A DNA stretch of 64,000 nt from Cronobacter universalis NCTC 9529 (GTDB taxonomy: Bacteria > Pseudomonadota > Gammaproteobacteria > Enterobacterales > Enterobacteriaceae). Positions 49,558-60,191 of the stretch are shown piece by piece; the first letter of the stretch is position 1, and each line of letters begins with the position of its first letter. Made by a program: the position numbers and the translations under genes. The notes under the pieces were generated by a model, which was given only the letters and a program-made list of their open reading frames with translations, did not search any database and was not told the origin of the DNA. The DNA is taken from positions 2,914,001 to 2,978,000 of the forward strand of contig NZ_CP012257.1 of the NCBI RefSeq assembly GCF_001277175.1, written 5' to 3'.

Positions 49558-51369
49558 TTAGCGATCCACATCAGACATTACAAAATCGATACTACCCAGA
49601 TAGACAATCAGGTCGGACACCAGGCTGCCGCGGATCACCGAAGGGATCTGCTGCAGATGCGGGAAGCTCGGCGTACGGACGCGGGTACGGTAGCTCATGG
49701 TGCTGCCGTCGCTGGTCAGGTAGTAACTGTTAATCCCCTTGGTTGCCTCAATCATCTGGAAGGATTCGTTGGCCGGCATGACCGGGCCCCAGGAAACCTG
49801 CAGGAAGTGGGTAATCAGGGTTTCGATATGTTGCAGCGTGCGCTCTTTCGGCGGCGGCGTGGTCAGCGGGTGATCCGCTTTGAACGGGCCTTCCGGCATG
49901 TTCTTCAGGCACTGCTCAAGGATACGCAGCGACTGGCGCACTTCTTCGACTTTCAGCATCACGCGGGTGTAGCAATCGCTGATGCCGCCGCCGACCGGCA
50001 CTTCGAACTCAAAGTTCTGGTAGCCAGAGTACGGGCGCGCTTTACGCACGTCGAAATCGATACCGGTGGCGCGAAGGCCAGCGCCGGTGGTGCCCCATGC
50101 CAGCGCTTCTTTGGCGTCATACGCCGCCACGCCCTGAGAACGGCCTTTCAGGATGGTGTTTTTCAGCGCCGCTTTGACGTAGGAGTCGAGGCGCTTCGGC
50201 ATCCACTCCAGGAACTCTTTCAGCAGGCGATCCCAGCCGCGCGGCAGATCGTGCGCGACGCCGCCGATACGGAACCAGGCCGGGTGCATACGGAAACCGG
50301 TAATCGCTTCGACCAGATCGTAGATTTTCTGACGATCGGTAAAGGCGAAGAAGACCGGCGTCATCGCGCCGACGTCCTGGATAAACGTCGAGATGTACAG
50401 CAGGTGGCTGTTGATGCGGAACAGCTCAGAGAGCATCACGCGGATCACTTCCACGCGCTCCGGCACCTCAATCCCCGCCAGTTTTTCCACGGCCAGCACG
50501 TACGGCATTTCGTTTACGCAGCCGCCGAGATATTCGACGCGGTCGGTGTAAGGAATGTAGCTGTGCCAGGACTGACGCTCGCCCATTTTCTCCGCGCCGC
50601 GGTGGTGGTAGCCGATATCCGGTACGCAGTCGACGATCTCTTCGCCGTCCAGCTGCAAGATGATACGGAACGCACCGTGCGCCGACGGGTGGTTCGGGCC
50701 GAGGTTCAGGAACATGAAATCTTCAGTGTCGTTGCCGCGCTTCATGCCCCACTCTTCGGGCTTGAAGGTCAGCGCTTCCATTTCCAGCTCTTCTTTTTGC
50801 TTAGTGAGCGTGAAGGGATCGAATTCCGTCGCGCGCGCCGGGTAGTCTTTACGCAGCGGGTGCCCTTCCCAGGTCGGCGGCATCATGATGCGGCGCAGGT
50901 TCGGGTGACCGGTGAACGTAATACCGAACATCTCCCAGGTTTCACGCTCATACCAGTTGGCGTTCGGGAAAAGACGGGTAAAGGTCGGCACGTTGAGATC
51001 GTTTTCAGAGAGCGCCACTTTCAGCATGATGTCGCGGTTGCGATCGATGGAAAGCAGGTGGTAGAAAACGGAAAAATCCGCAGCCGGTAAACCGTTGCGG
51101 TGGGTGCGAAGGCGCTCGTCCATGCCATGCAGGTCATACAGCATGACGTAGGGTTTAGGCAGCTTTCGTAAAAATTCGCCAACTTCCAGTAATTGTTCAC
51201 GCTTGACCCAGACAACCGGAACCCCGGTGCGGGTGGCCTGAACAGTAAAGGCATCCGGCCCAAAACGGTTACGCAGTTCGCCAATAACCGGGTCGTCGAG
51301 GTGATCCCTGGTCTGCCACACAGGCAAAACGGCGTCTTGCGCAGTTAAATCGGTCATATTGTTCACCAT
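49558..51369 (-). CDS. nuoC: NuoC (NuoCD fusion), complex I connecting-fragment subunit
   Basis: In enterobacteria the 30-kDa (NuoC) and 49-kDa (NuoD) subunits are fused; the D part lines the quinone site. I start it at the ATG at 51369 ([14 protein letters not shown]), giving 603 residues (E. coli about 600). The C domain is about residues 1-190 ([23 protein letters not shown]), and the D domain follows ([16 protein letters not shown]). Quinone-site residues are in that last motif and in [13 protein letters not shown]. The first start codon sits inside a short hairpin, so the downstream ATG at 51357 is an alternative. Confidence 0.95.
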   Translation of the reverse strand: MVNNMTDLTAQDAVLPVWQTRDHLDDPVIGELRNRFGPDAFTVQATRTGVPVVWVKREQLLEVGEFLRKLPKPYVMLYDLHGMDERLRTHRNGLPAADFSVFYHLLSIDRNRDIMLKVALSENDLNVPTFTRLFPNANWYERETWEMFGITFTGHPNLRRIMMPPTWEGHPLRKDYPARATEFDPFTLTKQKEELEMEALTFKPEEWGMKRGNDTEDFMFLNLGPNHPSAHGAFRIILQLDGEEIVDCVPDIGYHHRGAEKMGERQSWHSYIPYTDRVEYLGGCVNEMPYVLAVEKLAGIEVPERVEVIRVMLSELFRINSHLLYISTFIQDVGAMTPVFFAFTDRQKIYDLVEAITGFRMHPAWFRIGGVAHDLPRGWDRLLKEFLEWMPKRLDSYVKAALKNTILKGRSQGVAAYDAKEALAWGTTGAGLRATGIDFDVRKARPYSGYQNFEFEVPVGGGISDCYTRVMLKVEEVRQSLRILEQCLKNMPEGPFKADHPLTTPPPKERTLQHIETLITHFLQVSWGPVMPANESFQMIEATKGINSYYLTSDGSTMSYRTRVRTPSFPHLQQIPSVIRGSLVSDLIVYLGSIDFVMSDVDR

Positions 51370-51456
51370 TGCCAATGGTCTGTGATGACTGTCGGGCGGC
51401 GGCTTCTCGCTGTCGTTTATTGGTATACGTGAGAAGCGACCTCCCGCAGGCGCAAA

Positions 51457-52131
51457 TTAAATTTCGTCCGGCGTACGCAGGTTGGTGACTGCGATACGTT
51501 CGCCGCGTTTACGCTCACGCTCTGACTGCATGTTGGCGCGATAAACGCCCTGATCGCCAACCACCCACGAAAGCGGACGGCGCTCTTTGCCAATCGACTC
51601 CTGCAGCAGCATCAGCGCCTGCATATACGCTTCCGGGCGCGGCGGACAGCCTGGGATGTACACATCCACGGGCAGGAATTTGTCCACGCCCTGCACGACG
51701 GAATAAATATCGTACATGCCGCCGGAGTTCGCACAGGCGCCCATGGAAATAACCCATTTCGGCTCCAGCATCTGGTCATACAGACGCTGAATCACCGGGG
51801 CCATTTTGGTAAACGGCGTACCGGCGACCACCATGAAATCCGCCTGACGCGGGGAAGCACGCAGGACTTCCGCGCCGAAACGCGCGACGTCATGGACCGC
51901 GGTGAACGAGGTCACCATCTCCACGTAGCAGCAGGAAAGGCCGAAGTTGTAAGGCCACAGGGAGTTTTTACGCCCCCAGTTCACCATGTCATGCAGGGCA
52001 TGCTCGAGCTTGCCCATGTAGACGCTGCGGTGTACATGCTGTTCCAGAGGATCAGTCACAATCTCCTGTTTTTGCAGGGGGTAACGGTCATTCTCACCGT
52101 CGGGATCTATGCGGGTGAGCGTATAGTCCAT
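51457..52131 (-). CDS. nuoB: NuoB, complex I subunit B (cluster N2)
   Basis: NuoB holds the terminal 4Fe-4S cluster N2, which reduces quinone. It has 224 residues (E. coli 220). The unusual tandem-cysteine ligand pair is visible in [10 protein letters not shown], and further ligands in [11 protein letters not shown] and [10 protein letters not shown]. nuoA ends 15 bp upstream; 87 bp with two inverted repeats separate it from nuoC. Confidence 0.97.
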   Translation of the reverse strand: MDYTLTRIDPDGENDRYPLQKQEIVTDPLEQHVHRSVYMGKLEHALHDMVNWGRKNSLWPYNFGLSCCYVEMVTSFTAVHDVARFGAEVLRASPRQADFMVVAGTPFTKMAPVIQRLYDQMLEPKWVISMGACANSGGMYDIYSVVQGVDKFLPVDVYIPGCPPRPEAYMQALMLLQESIGKERRPLSWVVGDQGVYRANMQSERERKRGERIAVTNLRTPDEI

Positions 52132-52146
52132 CTTATTGCCTCGCTG

Positions 52147-52596
52147 TTACTGCGTATGACGATTAGTGAGACTGCCAGCTTCTTCGGTGTTCAAACGTTC
52201 GCGACGTGAGCGCGAAGGCGTCCACTCCAGCGCGCCGATGCGCACCAGATAAACCAGACCAGCCAGTAGCACTAAAATGAAAATTGCGGCCTCGATAAAG
52301 CCGAGCCAGCCGACTTCACGAACTGATGTTGACCAGGCGAAGAGATAGAGCGCTTCCACGTCGAAGATGACGAAAAACATCGCTACCAGGTAGAACTTCG
52401 CGGAAAGTCGTAAGCGGGCGGTGCCGACCGAGTCGATCCCCGATTCGAACGGGGTGTTTTTGTACCTGGCGCGGGCGCGTCCGCCAAGGAACCAGGCGCC
52501 GACCAGCATCAGACAACACAGGCCAATGGCAACAATAAGAAAGATACCGAACGCCCAGTGATGAGCGATAACTTCAGTGGATGTTGACATACTCAT
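52147..52596 (-). CDS. nuoA: NuoA, complex I membrane subunit A
   Basis: NuoA is the first gene of the operon, a 149-residue three-helix subunit (E. coli 147) near the quinone entrance. The conserved loop [19 protein letters not shown] and the helix [15 protein letters not shown] are intact. The N-terminus [15 protein letters not shown] matches the E. coli start. Confidence 0.97.
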   Translation of the reverse strand: MSMSTSTEVIAHHWAFGIFLIVAIGLCCLMLVGAWFLGGRARARYKNTPFESGIDSVGTARLRLSAKFYLVAMFFVIFDVEALYLFAWSTSVREVGWLGFIEAAIFILVLLAGLVYLVRIGALEWTPSRSRRERLNTEEAGSLTNRHTQ

Positions 52597-53143
52597 TGCT
52601 TACTCATCAAAAGTGGCGCTAAAGCCTCTGCTCTTGCTGGCAGATGAACGCCACATCGATTCAAGGGGAGGAACAATCAACCGTACAATAACTGCCGGAA
52701 TTATTACTTAGGCAGCAAATTGATGGGGTTTTTTACTCCTTTCTATAACCTTTTGTCAACTTTAACAAAAGAAACCTAACATTAGTTTACATCTCCCCAA
52801 GACCCTTAACATTTGATGCTTTAAGCGTCCTGTGAGCCGCGTGCGAGACTACGGAGCCCGGCGGGTGAATCGTGTCCGTTAAAAGTGAGGAGACATAAAC
52901 ACCCCTTATTTTGGCAGGAATTTCTGACTATTCCTCCCCCTCCTCGGGAGTATTTTCTTGATCTGAGACACGCTTTTGTTAATTGACCGGCAAAAACGGC
53001 AACAAAATCGCTCACTTTTTAACAACAAAAGTAAAATTTTCTGCTGACATACGTCGCGTAAAAGCGGCATATCTGAAGGGATAATCGGATGAAACGCTAT
53101 TTTGATTAGGGATAATTACAACCACTTAGCCATAAAAAGTGTA
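52597..53143 (-). promoter_or_regulatory. nuo operon control region
   Basis: About 550 bp of AT-rich DNA lie between nuoA and the lrhA terminator, with no supported gene. Visible elements are an inverted repeat CTTTTGT/ACAAAAG at 52750-52771 and an ArcA-like TGTTAATTGA at 52977-52986. In E. coli the nuo promoter is controlled by ArcA, NarL, FNR, IHF and FIS over a similarly long region, so this layout fits. A start site was not identified with confidence. Confidence 0.55.
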
Positions 53144-53183
53144 TAAAAAAAGCCTCTGATGGTCCAATGACCCGCAGAGGCTT
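53144..53183 (-). terminator. Terminator of lrhA
   Basis: On the minus strand AAGCCTCTG/CAGAGGCTT form a 9-bp stem with a 16-base loop, followed by a run of T. It lies 30 bp after the lrhA stop. Confidence 0.9.
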
Positions 53184-53213
53184 CATTAACAACGCTTTAA
53201 CAAAAACGAAAAA

Positions 53214-54149
53214 TTATTCCAGATCGCCCTGCACCAGCAGCGTATCGTCACCACCTTCAAGCGCAGCGCTGTAACGCCACGGCTGATAATGGCTTTCCAT
53301 CGCCTGGAAGATGATTTCCGCCATTTCGTTTTTGCTGTTGGTGTTGCGACACAGCATATACTGCGTCTCCGGCAGCACAGGCAGACCGTCTGACGTGCCC
53401 AGCACGCGCAGTTCAGGACTCATCATCTCCACCGGGCGCGCGGTAATGCCAAGGCCCGCTTTCACGGCGGCGCGCACCGCAGGCAGCGTGGAAGCGACGT
53501 AAGAGATACGCCACGGCACGTTCGCCGCGTTAAGCTGCTCAATGATGACGTCGCGGTGCGGGCTCGGCTCATCAAGCATCACCAGCGGCACCGCTTCATT
53601 TTTATGCAGCGTATAATCCGCCGCGCAATACCAGAGCGTCGGCGACGTACGCAGCACCAGCGAATCCAGATTCTCCGGCTGATGCGTGGTGACGACCAGG
53701 TCTATCTCCTGCTGGTTGAGCATTTCGATAATGTACGGGTTACGCTGAACGCGTACATCAATCGCCAGTTTCGGATAGACTGAACTAATGCGGTTGAGAA
53801 GGTACGGCAGGATGGTATCCGCCGATTCGTCAGAAGCGCCAATGGTCAGAATGCCCTGCAAATTGCTATACATTAGCGAAGTGCATGCTTCATCGTTGAA
53901 GCGCAAAATTTTTCGTGCGTAACCCAGCAACTGGATGCCGTGTTCGGTTAAGAGTTTATTACGCCCGTGGCGGGCAAAAAGCTCTTTACCGACCAGTTGC
54001 TCCAGGCGCTGCATCTGCTGGCTGACGGCCGACTGCGTACGGCATACCGCTGCCGCCGCAGCGGCAAACGTATTCAGATCGGCGACTGCGACAAACGTTC
54101 TCAGCAGATCGAGGTCGAGGTTTAAGATCGGACGATTTGCGTTAATCAT
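53214..54149 (-). CDS. lrhA: LrhA, LysR-family regulator of motility and chemotaxis
   Basis: LrhA represses flhDC and type 1 fimbriae and lowers RpoS levels in E. coli. I start it at the ATG at 54149 ([17 protein letters not shown]), which matches E. coli and gives 311 residues (312 there). The N-terminal winged helix spans about residues 10-70 ([24 protein letters not shown]). The C-terminal effector domain follows ([35 protein letters not shown]). It lies upstream of nuo on the same strand and has a long non-coding leader. Confidence 0.96.
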   Translation of the reverse strand: MINANRPILNLDLDLLRTFVAVADLNTFAAAAAAVCRTQSAVSQQMQRLEQLVGKELFARHGRNKLLTEHGIQLLGYARKILRFNDEACTSLMYSNLQGILTIGASDESADTILPYLLNRISSVYPKLAIDVRVQRNPYIIEMLNQQEIDLVVTTHQPENLDSLVLRTSPTLWYCAADYTLHKNEAVPLVMLDEPSPHRDVIIEQLNAANVPWRISYVASTLPAVRAAVKAGLGITARPVEMMSPELRVLGTSDGLPVLPETQYMLCRNTNSKNEMAEIIFQAMESHYQPWRYSAALEGGDDTLLVQGDLE

Positions 54150-54516
54150 ATTGTTATCACTTTCAGGTAACCGCACGCAGCGGGCACCGTCTGTTGCTAT
54201 GTGTAAAGGAAAGAAAGCAATTCCTTTTGAAGCATGCTTCCGGGCTAACACAACCCGCGTCGGAAGACCGCCATGCGCTTTTCTAATTCAAACCCCTGGT
54301 TATTAAAACAGTAAAAGGGTGCTTTTTTCTGCTATCGCTGTGCCCTTACGTCAAATATTTTGCACATCGAACCCGTGATTTGAATTAAAAATCTGGCTAC
54401 GTTGGCTAAGGCGAAAAGCAACAACTTTGCGACCTTAACATACTCTGACAAAAGAAAAAGAAGAGTATATAACTATGCCTGACTCGTGTCCTGAATGACT
54501 ATAGAAACAACCAGTT

Positions 54517-54574
54517 GCCTGAAAGGGTGCTTCCGGCCTGGCTGTGCTGGCGAAACGTCTCGCGCCAGGGGCTT
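54517..54574 (+). repeat. Stem-loop A, related to the one upstream of alaA
   Basis: GCCTGAAAG (54517-54525), then a 6-bp perfect stem CTGGCG/CGCCAG around the loop AAACGTCTCG (54547-54568), then GGGGCTT. The order and conserved blocks match stem-loop B at 54975-55019. Confidence 0.65.
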
Positions 54575-54974
54575 CATAATATCGCAAATTTGTTCTTTTT
54601 TTAAGACTCCATGCGATTTTACTTATACGGACCAGCAAATTTCTAAATTTTCGTAACTCTATTACAGACATCCCCCATACCAATAATTAATATTATTTAA
54701 TAATTCATTATTTCCCGGCTGTTTCATATAACAAGATCGTTACAAAGCGCGTTATACCACGGCCTTTTCGCCTCAATAAGTGTGCAGGTAAATCCCCGCT
54801 ATTTTCTGTAGGTAAATTTCATATCGCGTGAATTAATTAACGCGCTAATGTTGTATGTTTCTGCGTATGGTGGCATCGACCATAGTTAAAACTTATACCA
54901 GCACAAAAAACACAACTCACTTCACTTTACAATATTTTATAAAAACTAAGGTAATTTATAAGGAACATAACACT

Positions 54975-55019
54975 AGCCTGAAAGAGGTTCGCTGGCGTAA
55001 CGTCTCTACCGGCGAGGCT
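54975..55019 (+). repeat. Stem-loop B, 83 bases before alaA
   Basis: Outer stem AGCCT/AGGCT (54975-54979, 55015-55019) encloses GAAAGAGG and a 6-bp stem CGCTGG/CCGGCG (one G-T) around a loop containing AACGTCTC. It shares GCCTGAAAG, GCTGGCG, AACGTCTC and GGCTT with stem-loop A while the pairing bases differ. Confidence 0.65.
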
Positions 55020-55101
55020 TTAAAACCCTGGACGGGAGGAGTAAATTGTCGGTCATCGGCTTCCATGGCAGGAAGCGCAAAACAAGTAAGGTTCTGACGT
55101 T

Positions 55102-56316
55102 ATGTCGCCCATCGAAAAATCCAGTAAGCTCGACAATGTCTGCTATGACATCCGCGGCCCGGTGCTTAAAGAGGCCAAACGCCTCGAAGAGGAAGGTCAA
55201 AAAGTTCTTAAGCTGAATATCGGCAACCCGGCGCCTTTCGGCTTTGACGCCCCCGACGAAATTCTTGTGGATGTCATCCGCAATCTTCCAACCGCGCAGG
55301 GCTACTGCGACTCCAAAGGGCTCTATTCCGCCCGTAAAGCTATCATGCAGCACTACCAGGCGCGCGACATGCGCGATGTGACGGTAGAAGATATTTATAT
55401 CGGCAACGGCGTGTCAGAACTTATCGTTCAGGCGATGCAGGCGTTGCTGAATACCGGCGACGAGATGCTGGTGCCCGCGCCCGATTACCCGCTGTGGACG
55501 GCGGCGGTGTCGCTCTCCGGGGGCAAAGCGGTGCACTATCTTTGCGATGAATCTTCAGACTGGTTCCCGGATCTCGACGACATTCGCGCCAAAATCACGC
55601 CGCGCACCCGCGGAATTGTCATTATTAACCCGAACAACCCGACCGGCGCGGTCTATTCGAAAGCACTGCTGCTGGACATCGTTGAGATTGCCCGCCAGCA
55701 CAATCTCATTATTTTCGCCGACGAAATTTACGACAAGATCCTCTACGACGACGCCCAGCACCACTCGATCGCCGCGCTGGCGCCGGATCTGCTCACCGTC
55801 ACTTTTAACGGCCTCTCCAAAACCTACCGCGTGGCGGGTTTCCGCCAGGGCTGGATGGTGCTGAACGGGCCGAAAAAACACGCCAAAGGGTATATCGAAG
55901 GGCTGGAAATGCTCGCTTCAATGCGCCTGTGCGCGAATGTTCCCGCGCAGCACGCCATTCAGACGGCGCTTGGCGGTTACCAGAGCATCAGCGAATTTAT
56001 CGTGCCCGGCGGGCGGCTCTATGAGCAGCGCAACCGCGCCTGGGAGCTAATCAATGAGATCCCGGGCGTCAGCTGCGTAAAACCGCGCGGCGCGCTCTAT
56101 ATGTTCCCGAAGATCGACGCGAAGCGTTTTACTATTCACGACGATCAGAAAATGGTGCTTGATTTCCTGCTTCAGGAAAAAGTGCTGCTGGTTCAGGGCA
56201 CCGCATTCAACTGGCCGTGGCCGGACCATGTACGTATCGTGACGCTGCCGCGCATCGACGAGCTCGATCTTGCCATCACTAAGCTGGGCCGCTTCCTTTC
56301 CGGCTACCATCAGTAA
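55102..56316 (+). CDS. alaA: AlaA, glutamate-pyruvate aminotransferase
   Basis: AlaA makes alanine from pyruvate and glutamate, a PLP class I aminotransferase. It has 404 residues (E. coli 405). The PLP lysine is Lys240 in [17 protein letters not shown], with [11 protein letters not shown] and [12 protein letters not shown] upstream as cofactor contacts. A Shine-Dalgarno-like TAAGG lies about ten bases before the ATG. The gene has a long structured leader and is monocistronic, with yfbR starting 80 bp later. Confidence 0.96.
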   Translation: MSPIEKSSKLDNVCYDIRGPVLKEAKRLEEEGQKVLKLNIGNPAPFGFDAPDEILVDVIRNLPTAQGYCDSKGLYSARKAIMQHYQARDMRDVTVEDIYIGNGVSELIVQAMQALLNTGDEMLVPAPDYPLWTAAVSLSGGKAVHYLCDESSDWFPDLDDIRAKITPRTRGIVIINPNNPTGAVYSKALLLDIVEIARQHNLIIFADEIYDKILYDDAQHHSIAALAPDLLTVTFNGLSKTYRVAGFRQGWMVLNGPKKHAKGYIEGLEMLASMRLCANVPAQHAIQTALGGYQSISEFIVPGGRLYEQRNRAWELINEIPGVSCVKPRGALYMFPKIDAKRFTIHDDQKMVLDFLLQEKVLLVQGTAFNWPWPDHVRIVTLPRIDELDLAITKLGRFLSGYHQ

Positions 56317-56396
56317 CCGATTCGGGGGGAGATTTGCATCTTCCCCCCGCTCCCCTCACAATGGTTTTTTGTCGCAGTCACAGACAAGGGATCTTT

Positions 56397-56996
56397 ATGA
56401 GTCAGAGTCATTTTTTCGCCTACCTTTCCCGCCTCAAGTTAATCAACCGCTGGCCGCTGATGCGCAATGTGCGCACTGAAAATGTCTCTGAACACAGTCT
56501 GCAGGTGGCGATGGTCGCTCATGCGCTCGCGGTCATTAAAAACCGCAAGTTTCAGGGCAACGTCAATCCCGAGCGTATCGCGCTGCTGGCGATGTACCAC
56601 GACGCCAGCGAAGTGCTGACGGGCGATCTGCCTACCCCGGTGAAATATTTCAACTCCCAGATAGCCCACGAATATAAGGCCATCGAGAAAATCGCCCAGC
56701 AGAAGCTGATTGCGATGGTGCCGGAAGAGTTGCAGGACATTTTCGCCCCGCTGCTTGATGAACATCACTACACGGAAGATGAAAAATCGCTGGTGAAACA
56801 GGCGGACGCGCTGTGCGCTTACCTGAAATGTCTGGAAGAGCTTTCGGCGGGCAATAATGAATTCCTGCTCGCCAAAAGCCGTCTGGAAAAAACGCTGGCG
56901 CAGCGGCACAGCGCCGAAATGGACTATTTTATGCAGGTCTTTGTGCCGAGCTTCCATCTTTCCTTAGATGAAATCAGCCAGGACTCCCCGCTCTGA
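56397..56996 (+). CDS. yfbR: YfbR, 5'-deoxyribonucleotidase (HD domain)
   Basis: YfbR dephosphorylates deoxyribonucleoside 5'-monophosphates with a divalent metal. The ATG at 56397 ([15 protein letters not shown]) gives 199 residues, the E. coli length. HD-domain ligands are His33 (SEHSLQ) and His68-Asp69 ([12 protein letters not shown]), with a later Asp in KQADALCAY. It converges on yfbS with five bases between the two stop codons. Confidence 0.95.
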   Translation: MSQSHFFAYLSRLKLINRWPLMRNVRTENVSEHSLQVAMVAHALAVIKNRKFQGNVNPERIALLAMYHDASEVLTGDLPTPVKYFNSQIAHEYKAIEKIAQQKLIAMVPEELQDIFAPLLDEHHYTEDEKSLVKQADALCAYLKCLEELSAGNNEFLLAKSRLEKTLAQRHSAEMDYFMQVFVPSFHLSLDEISQDSPL

Positions 56997-57001
56997 GCGG
57001 C

Positions 57002-58834
57002 TCAGAACGGGAACAGCACAGGGATTAACAGTACACAGACCGCCATCACGATAAGCGTGAACGGCACGCCGGTTTTCACGAAATCGCTGAAGCGGTAATT
57101 CCCTGGCCCCAGCACCAGCGTATTGACCGGCGACGACACCGGCGTCATAAAGGCCGCTGACGCCGCCATCGCCACGCCCATCGCGAACGGATACGGCGAC
57201 ACGCCCATGGTTTTCGCCGCCGCCAGCGCGATCGGCGCCATCAACACGGCCGTCGCGGTATTGGAGATAAACAGCCCAATAACGGCACACATGATAAACA
57301 GGCAGCCGAGCATCATATGTGGGCCATAGCCGCCGCCGATGCGCATCAGGCCGTCGACGATAAGCGAAACCCCGCCGGTTTTTTGCAGCGCCTGCGCGAA
57401 TGGCATCATCCCGACAATAAGAATAATGCTTGGCCAGTGAATAGCTTTCCAGGCGCTTTCCGGGTTGATACAGCGAAATTTGCCCATCAGCAGGCACGCT
57501 ATAATCGCAGCGACGGGATTCGGAATTTCATCCGTCAGCATCATCGCCACCATCAGCGCCAGGCAGAAGATAGCGTGCGGCGCCTGGCTGTGGGCGGGCG
57601 AAGCGTCGCTCTCCTCCACCGGCAGGTTCAGCACCACCACATCGCGGCTTTTCTGTCCGAGCTGGCTGATGAGCTTCCAGGTACCGACCACTAAAAGTAA
57701 ATCGCCAAGCTCCAGCGGCTCATCCACGATAGCGCCCGGTAACGCTTTACCCTGGCGTTTAATGCCGACGACATTCAGCCCGTAGCGGCTACGGAAATTT
57801 AGCTCACGGACCGTTTTGCCGGCCATCGTGCCTTCCGGCGTCAGCGAGAGCTCGGCCATACCGACATCCAGCGCCTGATCGGAAAAATAGTCGCCGCGCA
57901 GAATCATCGGCTCCAGCTGCTGCTCGCTGCAAAACTGGCGCAAATCGATATCAGACGCGGAAATATCTATCAGCAATACGTCCCGCGCCCGAAACTCCGT
58001 CACGCCGTTAACATCCACAATGACACGGCGAAAACGGCGCCAGCGTTCGACGCCGATGACGTTCGCGCCGTAGCGCTCGCGCAGTTTAAGATCGTCAAGG
58101 CGATGACCGATAAGCGGCGAACCGGGACGAATCGCCAGGCGGCGCGCCCGGCCGGTGAGATGATAATCGCGGATAAAATCGCGAAAGGTGCGACGGCTCC
58201 ACGCCTGCGGCTTCTCGCGGCTGTCACCGGAGCCGAGCATAAAGCGCATCACCAGCATATAAAGAATGCCCAGCACGAGAATGGCGAGCCCCACGGGCGT
58301 CACGCTGAAAAACCCAAAGCCCGGATGCCCTTCGCGCAGCAGTTCGCTGTTAACGACCAGATTTGGCGGCGTCGCCACCAGGGTCATCATGCCGCTGATA
58401 AGCCCGGCGAAGCTTAACGGCATCATCAGCCGCGACGGCGCGATTTTCATCCGCGCGCAAACGCTTATCACCACCGGAATAAATATCGCCACCACGCCGG
58501 TGGAGCTCATAAACGCCCCCAGCCCGGCGACGGTCAGCATCAGGAGCACTAACATACGGGTTTCGCTGCTGCCCGCCATCTGCACCAACCAGGCGCCCAT
58601 TTTGGTCGCGACGCCGGTGCGCACCAGCCCGTCGCCAATCACAAACAGCGCGGCGATAAGAATGACGTTGGGATCGCTGAAACCTGCAAACGCTTCATTA
58701 ACGGTTAGCGTACCGCTAAGGATGAACGCCACAATCACCAGCAGCGCGACGGCATCCATACGGATTTTCCCGGTGGCGAAGAGTAAGACCGCCACGCCGA
58801 GCAGAGCCAGCACCCAGATTAATTCACCATTCAC
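57002..58834 (-). CDS. yfbS: YfbS, predicted anion/sodium symporter with two RCK_C (TrkA-C) domains
   Basis: YfbS is a DASS/ArsB-like transporter of unknown substrate. I choose the GTG at 58834 (then [10 protein letters not shown]), with AAGGA upstream, because it gives 610 residues like E. coli; an ATG eight codons upstream is the alternative. Membrane helices occupy about residues 5-200 and 400-610, with two cytoplasmic RCK_C domains between. Conserved loops are [26 protein letters not shown] and, near the C-terminus, [19 protein letters not shown]. The known substrate range in the family includes sulfate and dicarboxylates; the actual one is unknown here. Confidence 0.9.
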   Translation of the reverse strand: MNGELIWVLALLGVAVLLFATGKIRMDAVALLVIVAFILSGTLTVNEAFAGFSDPNVILIAALFVIGDGLVRTGVATKMGAWLVQMAGSSETRMLVLLMLTVAGLGAFMSSTGVVAIFIPVVISVCARMKIAPSRLMMPLSFAGLISGMMTLVATPPNLVVNSELLREGHPGFGFFSVTPVGLAILVLGILYMLVMRFMLGSGDSREKPQAWSRRTFRDFIRDYHLTGRARRLAIRPGSPLIGHRLDDLKLRERYGANVIGVERWRRFRRVIVDVNGVTEFRARDVLLIDISASDIDLRQFCSEQQLEPMILRGDYFSDQALDVGMAELSLTPEGTMAGKTVRELNFRSRYGLNVVGIKRQGKALPGAIVDEPLELGDLLLVVGTWKLISQLGQKSRDVVVLNLPVEESDASPAHSQAPHAIFCLALMVAMMLTDEIPNPVAAIIACLLMGKFRCINPESAWKAIHWPSIILIVGMMPFAQALQKTGGVSLIVDGLMRIGGGYGPHMMLGCLFIMCAVIGLFISNTATAVLMAPIALAAAKTMGVSPYPFAMGVAMAASAAFMTPVSSPVNTLVLGPGNYRFSDFVKTGVPFTLIVMAVCVLLIPVLFPF

Positions 58835-58869
58835 AACGTATCCTTTTGTTGTCATCACGGCCTGAGGAA

Positions 58870-58900
58870 ACGAAAACGGCGGGAAGCGACCCGCCGTAAA
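58870..58900 (-). terminator. Terminator of yfbT
   Basis: On the minus strand ACGGCGGG/CCCGCCGT form an 8-bp stem with a 6-base loop, followed by TTTCGTTTCC. It lies between yfbT and yfbS. Confidence 0.7.
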
Positions 58901-58938
58901 AGAGAGGTGGCGCGAGAGCGCCTGAGGTCGGCGGGCCG

Positions 58939-59598
58939 TTACGGCCGCTTTTTAACGCTTACCCAGCCGTCCGCCCCTTTTTCCAGAACCAGCTCGTCAA
59001 GGGTTTTAATCACCAGCGCCGCCTCGTCAAGACGCGGCGTATCGGCTGGCGGATTGGCGGCAATCACCGGGCAACCCGCCGCAAGACCGGAGAGAATACC
59101 CGCCGGCGCGTCTTCCACGACGGCGCACTCGTGAGGCGCCAGACCCAGCAGCTCAGCGCCGAGCAGATAGGCATCCGGCTCAGGTTTGCCGCGCTTCACG
59201 CGCTCAGCGGTAACGAACACTTCGGGCTCCGGCAACCCCGTCGCGCCGCGACGCGCCGAGGCGACCGGCATGGAGCCTGAGGTCACAATGGCCCAGGGAA
59301 TGCGGGCATCGTTCAGATAGTTCAGCAGCGCCAGCGCTCCCGGCAGCGCGACGATGCCCTCGGTATCGCTCGCTTCTATTTGTTCCAGACGATGAAACTC
59401 CGCCATGATCTCGTCTTCGCTGTGTCCCGCCATAAAGTGGCGCAGCGACGTGATCGCCTGCTTACCGTGAATAAAGCCCAGCACCTCGTCATGCGCGATG
59501 CCAAAGCGATCCGCCCAGTGACACCAGGCACGTTCAACAGCAGGCAGAGAATCCACCAGCGTACCGTCAAGATCGAACAAAAACCCTTTACATTCCAC
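58939..59598 (-). CDS. yfbT: YfbT (HxpA), sugar/hexitol phosphatase of the HAD family
   Basis: This is a 219-residue HAD phosphatase (E. coli 216) with activity on small sugar phosphates in E. coli. The start is a GTG at 59598 with GGAG upstream. Motif I is [12 protein letters not shown] with nucleophile Asp9 and acid/base Asp11. Motif II is VTSGSMP, motif III lysine is in [13 protein letters not shown], and motif IV is [12 protein letters not shown]. It follows yfbU by 12 bp and is probably co-transcribed with it. Confidence 0.94.
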   Translation of the reverse strand: MECKGFLFDLDGTLVDSLPAVERAWCHWADRFGIAHDEVLGFIHGKQAITSLRHFMAGHSEDEIMAEFHRLEQIEASDTEGIVALPGALALLNYLNDARIPWAIVTSGSMPVASARRGATGLPEPEVFVTAERVKRGKPEPDAYLLGAELLGLAPHECAVVEDAPAGILSGLAAGCPVIAANPPADTPRLDEAALVIKTLDELVLEKGADGWVSVKKRP

Positions 59599-59610
59599 AG
59601 CCTTCTCCCG

Positions 59611-60105
59611 TCAGGCGTTAATAATTTGCATAATTTCGTTGGCGCACAAATGATACTGACGCGGGCACGCCTGCCACACTTTCAGCATCCGTTGATATTT
59701 CTCCCACATCGGGGTTTGCGCGTTAAAGCCGTGCGTGCCGGCGTCGAAATGGGTATAGCGCCCTTCGGTATTGACCAGAAACCGCACGTAACCCAGAAAG
59801 CGCGCTTCGGTGGCCGCGTCGAAGCCTAAAAAGGTAACGCGACGCTCATCGATGGTATGGCCGTCTTTCATATTGGCTCTGGAGACCTGGAGGGCGTGAT
59901 ACATCTCCATGACGTCGATGACAGTGCGGCAGGTTTCTTCGCTGAGCTCGCCGAAATCGCGGTCGAGTTCGCGCATCTGTAACCCGTAGCCGCGCTCGAT
60001 AATAGTTTGCAGGCGGCGATAGCGCTCGCCATTTTCCGGATCGAGCAGGGTCATCATTTTGTACTGGTTGGAGAGAATAAGACGCTGGGCATGGGTCATT
60101 TCCAT
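59611..60105 (-). CDS. yfbU: YfbU, conserved protein of unknown function
   Basis: This is a 164-residue protein of the YfbU family, the same length as in E. coli. The N-terminus [18 protein letters not shown] and the segments [20 protein letters not shown] and [15 protein letters not shown] are characteristic of the family. It is predicted all-helical and soluble. Its function is not established. yfbT follows 12 bp downstream. Confidence 0.92.
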   Translation of the reverse strand: MEMTHAQRLILSNQYKMMTLLDPENGERYRRLQTIIERGYGLQMRELDRDFGELSEETCRTVIDVMEMYHALQVSRANMKDGHTIDERRVTFLGFDAATEARFLGYVRFLVNTEGRYTHFDAGTHGFNAQTPMWEKYQRMLKVWQACPRQYHLCANEIMQIINA

Positions 60106-60191
60106 GGTGTGCTCCTGTTACAGGCGAAGCCCGATCAAAGTGGGATACTGCCCTTACTTTGCCTTTTTTTGCCCAAACGTCTTTTGATCAA

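Larger units (their letters stand above)
54150..55101. promoter_or_regulatory. Long lrhA-alaA divergent intergenic region
   Basis: About 950 bp separate the two genes, AT-rich with no supported full-length gene. It must hold the promoters and the leaders of both genes; E. coli lrhA has a long 5' leader. Two related stem-loops (see the repeat entry) and an upstream ORF with a strong ribosome site in front of alaA are the only structures I could define. Short frames at 54435-54683 and 54855-55097 have no family features. Confidence 0.5.

Noticed and set aside
49657..51090. A 477-codon frame opposite nuoC
   Set aside because: Antisense shadow; composition and position mirror the other nuo shadows.
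54855..55097. 80-codon frame before alaA
   Set aside because: No recognisable features; it runs through stem-loop B and lacks a ribosome site.
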